Of a stretch of DNA of 64,000 nt, positions 43,756 to 53,554 are shown piece after piece. Every line of letters starts with the position of its first letter. Within the stretch, counting starts at the first letter, position 1. Under the pieces are notes generated by a model, which saw nothing but the letters and a program-made list of their open reading frames with translations, did not search any database and was not told the DNA's origin. Made by a program: the position numbers and the translations under genes. This DNA is from Flavobacterium piscisymbiosum (lineage in GTDB: Bacteria; Bacteroidota; Bacteroidia; Flavobacteriales; Flavobacteriaceae), in contig NZ_JAJJMM010000001.1 of NCBI RefSeq assembly GCF_020905295.1, positions 744,001 to 808,000 on the forward strand, in the 5' to 3' direction.

Positions 43756-45756
43756 CTATTTGTAGCTTCTTTGAACTAATTTAATGTTTTCGTAAACCAG
43801 AGGTTCTTTGTGTAATACTGCATCACTTGGTTTTCCTTTGTATTCCCAAGCTGCAACATATGCAAAGTTTTCGTCATCACGAAGTGCTTCTCCTTCTTCT
43901 GTTTGGTATTCTTCACGGAAGTGACCTCCACAAGATTCATTACGGTGCAGTGCATCTTTCGCGAATAATTCTCCTAACTCTAAGAAATCGGCAACACGTG
44001 TCGCTTTCTCTAATTCCTGATTAAATTCGTTAGCGCTTCCAGGAACTTTTACATCTTTATAAAACTCTTCACGTAAAGCAGCAATTTCTTCGATAGCTTC
44101 AGTTAAACCTTTAGCATTACGAGCCATACCTACTTTATCCCACATGATTTTTCCTAATTTCTTGTGGAAATAATCTACAGAATGAGTTCCTTTATTATTG
44201 ATAAATCTGTCGATTTGATCTTTTACTTCTTTTTCTGCTGCTACGAATTCTGGTAAATCTGTAGAAATTTCTCCCATTTTAATATCCGGAGCCAAATAAT
44301 CTCCAATAGTATAAGGCAATACGAAATATCCATCAGCTAAACCTTGCATCAAAGCAGAAGCTCCAAGTCTGTTTGCTCCGTGATCAGAGAAGTTAGACTC
44401 TCCTATTGAGAAACATCCCGGAATTGTAGTCATTAAGTTATAATCAACCCAGGTTCCACCCATTGTGTAGTGAACCGCTGGGTAAATCATCATTGGCGTT
44501 GTATAAGGATCTTCGTCAACGATTTTGTAATACATCTGGAATAAGTTTCCGTATTTACTTTTGACGATTTCAGCTCCTAATTTAGTTACCAAAGCAGCAT
44601 CATTAGCATCTAAACCTTTTACGAAAGCTTCTTCAGTTCCGTAACGTTTGATCGCTGCTGCGAAATCAAGGTAAACAGCTTCTCCGGTTTTGTTAACACC
44701 AAAACCAGCATCACATCTTTCTTTTGCAGCACGAGATGCAACGTCACGAGGTACTAAGTTACCAAAAGCAGGATATCTTCTTTCTAAGAAATAATCTCTC
44801 TCAGTTTCAGATAAATCAGTTGCTTTTTTCTTTCCTTCACGAATCGCTTTTGCATCTTCTTGTTTTGCAGGAACCCAAATACGACCATCATTACGTAACG
44901 ACTCAGACATCAAAGTCAATTTTGACTGGTGATCTCCTGAAACAGGAATACATGTTGGGTGAATTTGCGTGTAACAAGGATTTGCGAAAAACGCTCCTTT
45001 TTTATGAATTTTCCAAGCTGCTGTTGCGTTACTTCCCATAGCGTTTGTTGACAAGAAAAATACGTTTCCGTATCCTCCAGAACCAACTACTACTGCGTGA
45101 GCAGAATGTCTTTCTATTTCTCCGGTAATTAAGTTACGAGCGATAATACCTCTCGCTTTTCCGTTCACGATTACAATGTCAAGCATTTCGTGACGGTTGT
45201 ACATTTTTATTTTTCCACGACCAATCTGACGGTTCATTGCAGAATATGCTCCTAACAATAATTGTTGTCCAGTTTGTCCTTGTGCGTAAAATGTACGAGA
45301 AACCAAAGTTCCTCCAAAAGAACGGTTATCTAATAATCCACCATATTCACGAGCCAATGGTACTCCTTGAGCCACACACTGGTCAATAATATTAGCAGAA
45401 ACTTCAGCCAAACGGTGAACGTTTGCCTCACGTGCACGGTAGTCACCCCCTTTTACAGTATCATAAAATAATCTGTAAACTGAGTCACCATCACCTTTAT
45501 AATTTTTTGCAGCATTGATACCTCCTTGTGCAGCAATAGAGTGCGCACGACGAGGTGAATCCTGAAAACAAAATGCTTTTACGTTATATCCCTGCTCAGC
45601 CAAAGTAGCCGCAGCTGAACCTCCAGCCAAACCTGTACCAACGATTATAATATCTAAATTACGTTTGTTTGCAGGGTTTACTAAATTAATATGATCTTTA
45701 TAATCTGTCCATTTGTCCGATATTGGGCCATGTGGAATTTTTGAATCTAATGCCAT
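43756..45756 (-). CDS. sdhA: Succinate dehydrogenase flavoprotein subunit
   Basis: 666 residues, the longer form typical of class B succinate dehydrogenases and fumarate reductases. FAD-binding [21 protein letters not shown], the flavinylation segment [15 protein letters not shown], the substrate-site HPTCIPVSG, and a C-terminal [19 protein letters not shown]. Oxidises succinate in the TCA cycle. Separated by 45 bp from sdhB and 11 bp from sdhC. Confidence 0.97.
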   Translation of the reverse strand: MALDSKIPHGPISDKWTDYKDHINLVNPANKRNLDIIIVGTGLAGGSAAATLAEQGYNVKAFCFQDSPRRAHSIAAQGGINAAKNYKGDGDSVYRLFYDTVKGGDYRAREANVHRLAEVSANIIDQCVAQGVPLAREYGGLLDNRSFGGTLVSRTFYAQGQTGQQLLLGAYSAMNRQIGRGKIKMYNRHEMLDIVIVNGKARGIIARNLITGEIERHSAHAVVVGSGGYGNVFFLSTNAMGSNATAAWKIHKKGAFFANPCYTQIHPTCIPVSGDHQSKLTLMSESLRNDGRIWVPAKQEDAKAIREGKKKATDLSETERDYFLERRYPAFGNLVPRDVASRAAKERCDAGFGVNKTGEAVYLDFAAAIKRYGTEEAFVKGLDANDAALVTKLGAEIVKSKYGNLFQMYYKIVDEDPYTTPMMIYPAVHYTMGGTWVDYNLMTTIPGCFSIGESNFSDHGANRLGASALMQGLADGYFVLPYTIGDYLAPDIKMGEISTDLPEFVAAEKEVKDQIDRFINNKGTHSVDYFHKKLGKIMWDKVGMARNAKGLTEAIEEIAALREEFYKDVKVPGSANEFNQELEKATRVADFLELGELFAKDALHRNESCGGHFREEYQTEEGEALRDDENFAYVAAWEYKGKPSDAVLHKEPLVYENIKLVQRSYK

Positions 45757-45767
45757 TATAATTGATA

Positions 45768-46439
45768 TTAATTATGTTGATTGAAATGATGAAATAATGC
45801 GATGATGACAAAAAGTGCTGGTACAATAACCGCAAAGCCATAACCGATTTTACTTAAAAATCTTGAATACTTATTGTTCATTCCTACTGATTGAAGAGAA
45901 GAACCGAATCCGTGCCAAAGGTGAAAACCTAATAACACAAATGAAACACAATATATTCCAGTGCGAATTGGATCATTAAATTTATGAACTAACTCTCCAT
46001 AATACCTTGTAGCATCTGGCGCAGCACCTGCAATATATTTGTAGTTAACCTCCGGAAACCAGAAATCATAAAAATGCAATCCTAAGAAAGCCAAAATAAC
46101 CAATCCAGAAATAATCATATTTCTAGAACTCCATGAAGCATTTGCGGCTCCGTTGTATTTTGCATATGCAATTGGTCTTGCAGCAGTATTTTGAGCCGTC
46201 AATACGAATCCCATAACGAAATGGAAGATTACTCCGATTGCCAAAACTGGTTGCATTACATATTGAATCAGCGGATTGTATCCCATAAAGTGAGATGCTT
46301 CGTTAAAAACATTTTCACTAATAATAGAAATAAAATTTAAGGAAACATGCAGCGCTAAAAACGTGATTAAGAATATTCCCGAAAGGGCCATAGCCACTTT
46401 CTTTAAGATGGAAGCATTCAATAGTGCAGATTGTGCCAT
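45768..46439 (-). CDS. sdhC: Succinate dehydrogenase cytochrome b subunit
   Basis: 223 residues with five transmembrane segments, the class B diheme anchor arrangement (no separate SdhD). Candidate heme His residues lie in [25 protein letters not shown] and GFHLWHGF. First gene of the operon, with a TATTTTTG box upstream. Confidence 0.95.
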   Translation of the reverse strand: MAQSALLNASILKKVAMALSGIFLITFLALHVSLNFISIISENVFNEASHFMGYNPLIQYVMQPVLAIGVIFHFVMGFVLTAQNTAARPIAYAKYNGAANASWSSRNMIISGLVILAFLGLHFYDFWFPEVNYKYIAGAAPDATRYYGELVHKFNDPIRTGIYCVSFVLLGFHLWHGFGSSLQSVGMNNKYSRFLSKIGYGFAVIVPALFVIIALFHHFNQHN

Positions 46440-46796
46440 AATTGTTTAAGTAGTTTGTTTTAAAAAATTACACAAAAATAACTCAATTAACAAAGAACTA
46501 CAACCATTTCGCTGTTATTTATAATGATTTTAAAATACATTACGTAATACGTACTTTTACGTATAAAAAACGCTCTATCCCAAATTATTTTATTATAAGA
46601 TTTTCTTTAAGCACCTTTTACCGAGATTTCCTGCGGTAGAACGAGCAAACTTGTTTCTAAAGTTTGTCATATTATTATTTTAAGTAAACTTTTAATTTGT
46701 TTTCTTCAAAAGTTACTCCTTACCGAAATTTTATAAGGTTAAAAAATTGTCATTCCACAACATAATTTTACCTTTATCGGCTTCAAAAAAAATATA
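46440..46796. promoter_or_regulatory. Divergent promoter region of sdhC and HMG-CoA synthase, with palindromes
   Basis: On the minus strand TATTTTTG (complement of 46473-46480) fits the -7 consensus for sdhC. On the plus strand TACCTTTA (46769-46776) with TTGT 18 bp upstream serves the HMG-CoA synthase gene. A perfect ATACGTA...TACGTAT palindrome (46547-46553/46558-46564), overlapped by TTACGTAA, lies about 70 bp upstream of the sdhC box and looks like an operator. Confidence 0.5.
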
Positions 46797-48158
46797 ATGA
46801 AAACAGGAATTGACGCTATCTCTTTTGATGTAGCCAACATACATTTACCCATAAAAACTTTGGCTGTTGCCAGAAATATTGAACCCGAAAAATTAGAAAA
46901 AGGTCTTGGATTAATAAAAATGACTTTACCGGACGTTCATCAGGACGCGGTGGTTTTTGGAGCAAACGCTCTGACAAAACTTATTCTCGAGAACGAAATA
47001 AACCTAAACGAAGTTAGCCGGATTTATGTTGGAACCGAAAGCGGAATCGACAGTTCTAAACCAATAAGCTCGTTCTTAATAAGCTTAATGGAACAAAAAT
47101 TTGGAGAAGATTCCCTTGCAGAATGCGACGTTGTCGATTTTACCTTTGCTTGTATTGGCGGTGTTGACGCTTTGCAAAACTGCATTGATTTTGTAAAATT
47201 AAATCCGACTAAAAAAGCAATTGTGGTTACGACTGATTTTGCTAAATACGATTTAAATTCTACAGGTGAATATACACAAGGTGCCGGAGCTTTGGCAATG
47301 CTTGTAACTTCGAACCCAAGAATTATTGCTTTTGATGACAATTGGGCAACATCTACAAAAGGTGTTTTTGATTTTTTCAAACCTTACAGAACTATCTCAA
47401 AAGAAGCAATTACTCAAAACGAAAATAACGATCCGTGGTTTGATAATTTAGAAGCCGAAATTGAAATTCACAAAGACCAACCGGTTTTTGATGGACAATA
47501 TTCGAATCAATGTTATATGGATCGTACACGAAATGCGTACTTCTCGTTCAAGAAATTAAAAAACACTACCGAAACTTTATACACTACCTGGAACAGCATT
47601 ATCATGCATCTTCCGTATTCTTTTCAGGGACGCAGAATGTTGTCTGAAATTTATGCTTTAGATCACGCTGATAAAATTATTGCAAAAAATATAGAACCAG
47701 CAGATTATCAAACTAAAATTAAAGAAGTTGGAAAATCTGATGAGTACAGAAAGTTTGTAACCGAGAAATTGCAACCTGCAGAATTGGCTTCTTCTTTAAT
47801 AGGAAATCTATATACAGGATCTATTTTCATGGGATTATTATCGACTTTGGCTCATTATTATGACACAAAGCAAGAAGTTACGGGAACTAAATTTGGATTC
47901 CTGGCTTACGGAAGCGGATCGAAATCAAAAGTTTTTGAAGGAACAATTCAGCCCGAATGGCAATCGGCTTTAGCCAAAGTAAAACTTTTTGAGAATCTGG
48001 AAGAAAGCGTAGAAATTGGTTTTGAAACTTACGAAAGTCTTCATAAAAAAGAACAAAAACAAAGCGTAAGAACTCCTAAAAATGAATGGGTTTTAGATCG
48101 AATCGAAAAAGAAATACCTAATTTGATTGGGGCGAGATATTATAAATGGATCGAGTAA
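46797..48158 (+). CDS. Hydroxymethylglutaryl-CoA synthase
   Basis: 453 residues of the HMG-CoA synthase fold. Catalytic Cys in VVDFTFACIGGVDAL, Glu in YVGTESGIDSSKP, and a C-terminal AYGSGSKSKVFEGTI with the conserved GSG. Condenses acetyl-CoA with acetoacetyl-CoA at the start of the mevalonate pathway, which flavobacteria use for isoprenoids. Stand-alone gene with its own terminator. Confidence 0.92.
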   Translation: MKTGIDAISFDVANIHLPIKTLAVARNIEPEKLEKGLGLIKMTLPDVHQDAVVFGANALTKLILENEINLNEVSRIYVGTESGIDSSKPISSFLISLMEQKFGEDSLAECDVVDFTFACIGGVDALQNCIDFVKLNPTKKAIVVTTDFAKYDLNSTGEYTQGAGALAMLVTSNPRIIAFDDNWATSTKGVFDFFKPYRTISKEAITQNENNDPWFDNLEAEIEIHKDQPVFDGQYSNQCYMDRTRNAYFSFKKLKNTTETLYTTWNSIIMHLPYSFQGRRMLSEIYALDHADKIIAKNIEPADYQTKIKEVGKSDEYRKFVTEKLQPAELASSLIGNLYTGSIFMGLLSTLAHYYDTKQEVTGTKFGFLAYGSGSKSKVFEGTIQPEWQSALAKVKLFENLEESVEIGFETYESLHKKEQKQSVRTPKNEWVLDRIEKEIPNLIGARYYKWIE

Positions 48159-48167
48159 TTAAATTCC

Positions 48168-48185
48168 TCCCGATAGCTATCGGGA
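48168..48185. repeat. Perfect 18-bp palindrome after HMG-CoA synthase
   Basis: TCCCGATAGCTATCGGGA, a self-complementary sequence with no loop, 10 bp after the stop codon. Confidence 0.85.
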
Positions 48186-48200
48186 CCAAATTCCAATAAA

Positions 48201-48230
48201 AACCGAAGCAGAATTGCTTCGGTTTTTTTA
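48201..48230 (+). terminator. HMG-CoA synthase terminator
   Basis: AACCGAAGCA-GAAT-TGCTTCGGTT followed by seven T residues. Confidence 0.92.
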
Positions 48231-48248
48231 TTAGCACAATCTTGTCAT

Positions 48249-48336
48249 CCTGAGCGAAGTCGAAGGACACGCAAGTAGCTCGACAATGTAAATCTCTTTG
48301 TGTTAATTTCGTACGTATCCTTCGACTTCGCTCAGG
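48249..48336. repeat. Dispersed inverted repeat (CCTGAGCGAAGTCGAAGGA)
   Basis: Perfect 19-bp arms 48249-48267 / 48318-48336 flanking 50 bp. The arm is of a type I recall as common in intergenic regions of Bacteroidota genomes (TCATCCTGAGCGAAGTCGAAGG). Confidence 0.85.
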
Positions 48337-48379
48337 AGGACATACTGTATGTTTAAAAGATCTTTTCACAGAAAAAGAT

Positions 48380-48559
48380 TCAATTCTTCTTATGCTGCTC
48401 TGTATAATTCTGATTTCCTTTAATAGCTTCATCATGTACATTCATTCCGTTTGACATTCCGAGCATAAAAGCCGTTATTATCACAATCAATTTTCTTTTT
48501 ATCCAATGAAGTGGTCGCTTAGATCGCTCTAAACGTGTTTTATTTTTATGTTTATACAT
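48380..48559 (-). CDS. 59-residue basic single-pass membrane protein (short ORF)
   Basis: Starts at ATG 48557-48559, ends at TGA 48380-48382. Sequence begins MYKHKNKTRLERSKRPLHW, a strongly basic cytoplasmic start, followed by a hydrophobic stretch (KLIVIITAFMLGMS) and a polar end (NGMNVHDEAIKGNQNYTEQ). Charge-then-hydrophobic layout and codon use look coding. Lies 77 bp after another small exported protein gene on the same strand. Function unknown. Confidence 0.6.
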   Translation of the reverse strand: MYKHKNKTRLERSKRPLHWIKRKLIVIITAFMLGMSNGMNVHDEAIKGNQNYTEQHKKN

Positions 48560-48636
48560 TTTGTAAATGATAAATGATTAGACATTATTTTATCATCGTA
48601 TGCGCTAAAACGCATACTATTTAGAAAAGAAATTTT

Positions 48637-49008
48637 CTAAATGTTGTATAAACTTTTACGGTAATTATTTGAAATTACTATTTCGTTTACAAAAACAGAT
48701 TGTTTTATAAATGAATTTATTCTTTGATGAAGAAGTGCCCGTGTTTTTTGAAAAACCTGAATTTTAAGACTAAAAACCACTGCAAATTCAAGAAATTTTA
48801 CAGGAATTAAAAATGAGACTTTTATTCTGGAAACAAATTGACTGAATGTATATAAACGAGCATTTTTAAAATCTAATTCTGTCTTTAGAATTACATAAGA
48901 AGATTGATAATAATCGGCAGATTTTGATTGAGAAACTAAATTACCATCACTCGCAATCACGACAAAAGCGAGAAAGAGTGAGATTATATATTTTAGATGT
49001 TTTTTCAA
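48637..49008 (-). CDS. Small exported protein of unknown function, TTG start
   Basis: The frame contains no ATG at all. A TTG at 49008 gives MKKHLKYIISLFLAFVVIASDG, a clean signal peptide, and a 123-residue protein; a TTG at 49047 is possible but lies in the likely promoter/TSS region. The C-terminal half is hydrophobic/basic (SRIKVSFLIPVKFLEFAVVFSLKI, then LLHQRINSFIKQSVFV). No family recognised. Precedes the 59-residue protein gene. Confidence 0.55.
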   Translation of the reverse strand: MKKHLKYIISLFLAFVVIASDGNLVSQSKSADYYQSSYVILKTELDFKNARLYTFSQFVSRIKVSFLIPVKFLEFAVVFSLKIQVFQKTRALLHQRINSFIKQSVFVNEIVISNNYRKSLYNI

Positions 49009-49060
49009 TTTATTCTGTTTGATTTTATCAGCTAAACGAAAGTACAAATTAAAATAAAAC

Positions 49061-49669
49061 CTACAATTTCGGAAACTGTTTTTGTTTATTGGTTTTTATT
49101 TCGATTTCCTTTCGACAAAGCAACAATCCCAATCCTGAAGTGAAAACCACACAACTCAGCAACATATAAACTCCATTTTTTAAAATAAAAAACGAAAAAC
49201 CTATCGTTATCGAACCAAAAAGAACCATTAAAACACTAATTGTATTTGTTTTGATAAAATTTATAGCATGTAATGATAGCCCAATAAAAAGCAATGACGG
49301 CCCAACAATAATAAATGGGTATAAAATAGAAGGCGTATTACTAATTTGAATACTTAATGCTTCTCTTGCAAGATCATTATTGCCAAAACTGAACATTATA
49401 AAATCGATTGTACAAAGTCCGATATGTGCAATAACACCTAAAGCCGTGACAATCGAAGCAACAGCATTTAATTTATTTTTAGGAAACACGTCATTAAAAG
49501 ATAATAAAAAACAAGCACCAATTAAATTAAACCAATGCGCAAAATCGATTGGTATTTGAAAGTCCGGTAAAACTTTTGAAAAGAATAAATAACTGATCAG
49601 GAAAAATAATAATCCAAGAAGGCAAAGCTGTTTTGTTGTCATAATTAATTTTTTAAATTGATGAGACAA
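49061..49669 (-). CDS. Six-pass membrane protein of unknown function
   Basis: 202 residues with about six transmembrane helices (LCLLGLLFFLISYLFF, FAHWFNLIGACFLLSF, NAVASIVTALGVIAHIGL, ILYPFIIVGPSLLFIGLSL, ISVLMVLFGSITIGFSFF, LSCVVFTSGLGLLLC) and a short basic tail. No catalytic motif. Lies 74 bp downstream of the LytTR gene and probably shares its transcript, so it may be its partner or target. Confidence 0.75.
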   Translation of the reverse strand: MSHQFKKLIMTTKQLCLLGLLFFLISYLFFSKVLPDFQIPIDFAHWFNLIGACFLLSFNDVFPKNKLNAVASIVTALGVIAHIGLCTIDFIMFSFGNNDLAREALSIQISNTPSILYPFIIVGPSLLFIGLSLHAINFIKTNTISVLMVLFGSITIGFSFFILKNGVYMLLSCVVFTSGLGLLLCRKEIEIKTNKQKQFPKL

Positions 49670-49743
49670 AACTACTATCGAGATCTTTCTTAACAGTATG
49701 TTTTATTGAGTTTGGTACAAAACTATCGGTTTTAGGTACAGAA

Positions 49744-50484
49744 TTATAATGCCAATAAAGTTTCTTTATAATTTTTGGAAACAGGAAGTTCTATTTGGGT
49801 TAGAATTATTGTATTTTGATTTCTCCAGGACTTAAAATGCACAGGATTTATTAAATGAGAACGATGAATTTGAACTAAAAAAGAAAAATCCTCCTGAACT
49901 TTTTTGAGCGAAGACCTGATTATCTTAGAATGCAGTTTTCCATTTTCAAGATAAAATATCTCGACATAATTTTGAGCATTCGAAACACAAACCAAATCTT
50001 CTTTTTTGATTTTTAAAACATCTAGTTTATTTTCTCCTCTAATAATTATAAAATCTTCTTTTTGCGGAATCAGCTTAATCAAATATCTTCTTGCCAAAAT
50101 AATTACCGGAGTTAAAATCAAGGCAACTTTAATAAAAATTCTAGAGAAAAATTCGGCAAAACTATAACCGCCATTTAAAATTGGACTTTTGTAATACGCA
50201 TAAATTCCAATTAAATAGATAATATAGAAGACAATAAGAAATCCGGTTTCTAAACCGAGATTCCATTTTGATATTTTTTCGAAAACATTTTTTTGAAGCA
50301 CAGCAAGAATACCATAACACAAAAATGCCATAAAACTAAAACCAAAACTTATTAAAAACCACGCTTTAAAATTGATAGTTCCGTCATCGAAAGGTTTTAT
50401 AATGAAAGCAAAAACAAAAAGCCATAAAGCGATAAGTAAACCTATTATCAGATTGTGTTTTATGGATATATTGAGTTGTTTCAT
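49744..50484 (-). CDS. Membrane-bound LytTR-family transcription regulator
   Basis: 246 residues. Four transmembrane segments in the first 140 residues, then a LytTR DNA-binding domain (about 145-246): FIIIRGENKLDVLKIKKEDLVCVSNAQNYVEIFYLENGKLHSKIIRSSLKKVQEDFSFLVQIHRSHLINP. No receiver domain, so the membrane part is the likely sensor. Divergent from the double-glycine peptide gene across a 277-bp spacer, a layout seen with peptide-signalling loci; functional linkage is inference. Confidence 0.88.
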   Translation of the reverse strand: MKQLNISIKHNLIIGLLIALWLFVFAFIIKPFDDGTINFKAWFLISFGFSFMAFLCYGILAVLQKNVFEKISKWNLGLETGFLIVFYIIYLIGIYAYYKSPILNGGYSFAEFFSRIFIKVALILTPVIILARRYLIKLIPQKEDFIIIRGENKLDVLKIKKEDLVCVSNAQNYVEIFYLENGKLHSKIIRSSLKKVQEDFSFLVQIHRSHLINPVHFKSWRNQNTIILTQIELPVSKNYKETLLAL

Positions 50485-50761
50485 TTTTTCTTAAAGCGAT
50501 TATTACTATACAATATTAGACTTTAATTCAACTTGTTTCAAGTAGATTCATCAGTTTTCTACTTCTTTTCAAGATCAATATTTGCATCAAAACACAAAAG
50601 AAGTAAATTACCACAAATCAAATTTTAAAAAGAAGAATTTTATACAATATTTAAAAAACAAATTAAGGCATCAAGTCTTTTTGTAAGTATTTATTTGTAT
50701 TTTTATCCTAGTCGTATCCGAAAAACTTATAGAGTAGGAAAATCCAAAAAACAAATTAACT

Positions 50762-50959
50762 ATGAAAAATTTACAAAAATTATCAAAATTGCAAAAATTA
50801 TCAAAAGAAGAATTGAAATCAATCAACGGTGGAGCTGTAAAATGCGTACCATATCCAATATGTGCTGGTAACGAAGTTTCTTATTTTGGAAGAAATATAT
50901 GTGGTTGGTATTTATTCAAAACAGCAACAGATAGCATCTGTATGGAATATGCATTATAA
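50762..50959 (+). CDS. Double-glycine-leader peptide (bacteriocin-like)
   Basis: 65 residues. Leader MKNLQKLSKLQKLSKEELKSINGG has the LSKEEL---NGG pattern of double-glycine leaders cleaved by C39-peptidase transporters. The mature 41-residue peptide has four cysteines (C28, C34, C47, C60), aromatic residues and no strong charge, compatible with two disulfides. No C39 transporter or immunity gene is adjacent. Could be a bacteriocin or a signal peptide. Confidence 0.8.
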   Translation: MKNLQKLSKLQKLSKEELKSINGGAVKCVPYPICAGNEVSYFGRNICGWYLFKTATDSICMEYAL

Positions 50960-50983
50960 CAAAAACATAATCAATAATTTATT

Positions 50984-51016
50984 AAAACTGCTGCCTAAAA
51001 AACAGCAGTTTTTTTA
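50984..51016 (+). terminator. Terminator of the double-glycine peptide gene
   Basis: AAAACTGCTG...CAGCAGTTTT hairpin (50984-50993 / 51003-51012) followed by T residues. Confidence 0.9.
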
Positions 51017-51038
51017 TGTCGAATCTCTACTGGAAAGA

Positions 51039-51476
51039 TTATTTATAAATCGTAAATTTATTATGCGTTAAGCCAAAACCAAGATTCTCATAAATCAAGA
51101 CATTTTCTACTCGCCTTTTATTTGTTGTGACTTCAATGCTTTTCAAATTATTCTGATCTGCATAATGCATTATCTTTTCGATCAATTGTCGCCCAATTCC
51201 TTTTCCACGATGATCTTTATGAATAAAAAATTCCTGAATCTCGCCCACTAATCCGCAATGATGTAAAAGATTTTGAGTGTGAAAGCTAATAAAACCGACA
51301 CCTTCACTTTCGTTTTCAGCTATTAAATACAAATTCTTTGGATTTAAAATATTTTCATAAAAAATTTCTTTGAATACTACCAAATCTAATTCTTCATTTT
51401 CGAGTTCACAAATTGCTTTATAGATAAAGTCTAGGTCTTGTTTTTGGATTTTTCTGATTTGAATATTTAACTCCAT
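51039..51476 (-). CDS. GNAT-family N-acetyltransferase
   Basis: 145 residues. Acetyl-CoA binding motif IHKDHRGKGIGRQLIEKIMHYA (the R/Q-x-x-G-x-G/A type), with VGFISFHTQNLLHHCGLVGEIQEFFI before it and VENVLIYENLGF after. Substrate cannot be deduced. Convergent with the small peptide gene. Confidence 0.88.
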   Translation of the reverse strand: MELNIQIRKIQKQDLDFIYKAICELENEELDLVVFKEIFYENILNPKNLYLIAENESEGVGFISFHTQNLLHHCGLVGEIQEFFIHKDHRGKGIGRQLIEKIMHYADQNNLKSIEVTTNKRRVENVLIYENLGFGLTHNKFTIYK

Positions 51477-51504
51477 GATTTAATAAATTACCAAATAACA
51501 TTTG

Positions 51505-52132
51505 TTAATACATTGGCGAAAGCTTTCCGCCATTGCTAAAGACCTTTTTTAACTCTTCGGAATCTGCTAACCATTCAATAGTTACAAATCTTGAGCAATC
51601 ATTTTTTAATTCATTAGACCAATCAATTAAAATAGCCGCATTATCCTTTTTAATTTCGTCTTTAGCAAATTGATATGTTTTATTAAAATATGCCGCTGCC
51701 TCTCCCCTAAGATCAAAAGACACATATTTTGTTTTTTGAAAAAACCGCACATAACGAAAGTCGTTTTCTCTCACTGGTATCAAGTTTTTTTACTTTGTCT
51801 TTTTTAGTAAAATTATCGACTTCGAAAATTCTCGATACTGAATTTTTTAGATTTGCATTTCTTTTTAAATACCCGCCCACACTCATCGGATTAAATATTC
51901 TTTTTAGTGCTGATTCTTCGATTGGTGCTGCAAAAGTCAACGGCTTTATTACTTTTACATTCTCATGATTTGCTTTTCCTGCAAAAATAGTCACCAATTG
52001 CTCTTTCAAATCATCAAAATGAGTTCCTCCTTCTAAATAAATAATAACCAACTCTCCTTCTCTTAATTCAAAAGGCGGTATAAAATAATGATCGGTTGTG
52101 ATTCCTTTATTTTCAATTATAAGTTCGTTCAT
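51505..52132 (-). pseudogene. Frameshifted gene, ABC-ATPase-like fold of unknown function
   Basis: Two overlapping frames read as one protein: the first from MNELIIENKGITTDHYFIPPFELREGE (start 52132) to about 51780, the second RENDFRYVRFFQKTKYVSFDLRGEAAAYF through to 51505. Removing one A from either the A7 run near 51787-51793 or the A4 run near 51765 restores a single frame of about 209 residues. The N-terminus echoes ABC ATPases but has no Walker A. Could be decay, an assembly error or phase variation. Confidence 0.65.
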
Positions 52133-52136
52133 TTTA

Positions 52137-53485
52137 TCAGAATAAATATTCATTCAACCCAAGACGTTCAAATTTAACCTTGTATTTCTGAACGTAATTG
52201 TTCCAATTCGCTTGATTTTTATAAAGAGAAAAAGCATAATCGACAATTTCTTTACTAAAATGATTTCCAAAAATAGCGTCAAGATTTTCTATTCCGGAAT
52301 CAACGACACGTTTCAGAACCGATAATTTATCTTTCCCATTTTCTTTGCAGACTTTATCAAGCCATAACCCTTTACCCAATTTTGCATATTCTTCAAGTAA
52401 GGTTTCTGTAATAAATTCAGACGGAACATCATTAATATTCGGCTCATGTTTCCCGTTTCTAAATGTAGTTAAAATCAATTCTTCAGAATAAAATTCATTC
52501 GGAATAAGCGAAATTAATGTTCCGCTTTCTGCCGCTTTTAAACAAAGCTCTTTTGTAATAAATTCATCCGGTATTTTCTGAATTGCAAAACCATCTTTAA
52601 TTACTAATTTTTCGCAAAGTTCACGTGTAACAAATTCCTGATCTACATATGGTAATGCATGAAATGTAATATTTAATGCAAGTTCACACAATTTCTGAGT
52701 TTTGTATTGAGACGGAACTAACTTTAAATCACGATAATTTGCCAAAACCCGATTTTGCCAATATTCATAAGTTTTCGCAGGCGGGTTATTTTGTTTTAAA
52801 ACCAATTCTCCGTTTTCTAATTCGTGTTTTAACTCTTCGAAAGTTTCGATCAAAGGATTTTCAAGATGTTTGCGTAATTCTATCGAGATAATCTCTTCTT
52901 CCCTTTCATCATCATATTCGCAACTATTTTTCGAATCAAAATCATCTGTTTTATCGTTGTAATAAAACAAATCGTTTTTTCGATCTGCAAATGTGGTATA
53001 ATGATCTTCGACTATAAAAACGGGGCTTCAATAATGCCTGAACATTTAAAATTTCCGTGATTATACGACGTCATTACAACTTCCTGAGCTTTTACATTAC
53101 CGGTTATTTCAACATACGAACCGCCTAATAATAAACTTTGACAAATTACATTTCCATTAATAAAAACATAAGGCCCGTAATCGCCTTCGGCATTTATAAT
53201 TGTTCCGGTTGTCGAGAAATTTCCGTTTATTAAAATTCCTTCAATTCTTATTTTTTCAATTTCTTTTAATGGAAGATTTAAGATCTTGGCAAGCCATTTT
53301 TTCTCCCTTTCTTCATAAAGATCCAGATAGAAGTTACCTTCAAAAGTTACATCTTCGTTTGCAACCAAAAAGAAATCTTCGTCGCTCCATTCTTCAAAAT
53401 AATCGAAGCCTTCGTGATCGATTAGAAACGGAAATTGCGATTTGATTTCTTTTATTGTTATTAGTTTAAAACTTGAATTGCGCAT
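52137..53485 (-). pseudogene. Frameshifted gene: bactofilin-like N-terminus plus DUF4116-like repeats
   Basis: The 157-residue frame 53485-53012 ends EAPFL-stop at a run of five T. Inserting one T continues in frame as VEDHYTTFADRKNDLFYYNDKTDDF and joins the 277-residue frame ending at 52137, for a protein of about 449 residues. The first part has stacked short strands (GNFSTTGTIINAEGDYGPYVFINGNVIC); the second has repeats like IPDEFITKELCLKAAESGTLISLIPNEFYSEEL. Unknown function; repeats suggest protein binding. Confidence 0.7.
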
Positions 53486-53554
53486 TTTGTTGTTTTATTG
53501 ATTTACGGGTTGGAACAAGAATTTGTTTACGGAAACGATTGTAAATACGACCTA

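Noticed and set aside
48118..48441. 107-codon open frame on the minus strand
   Set aside because: Runs through the dispersed repeat and the HMG-CoA synthase terminator, so its sequence is repeat-derived; the true small gene nearby is 48380-48559.
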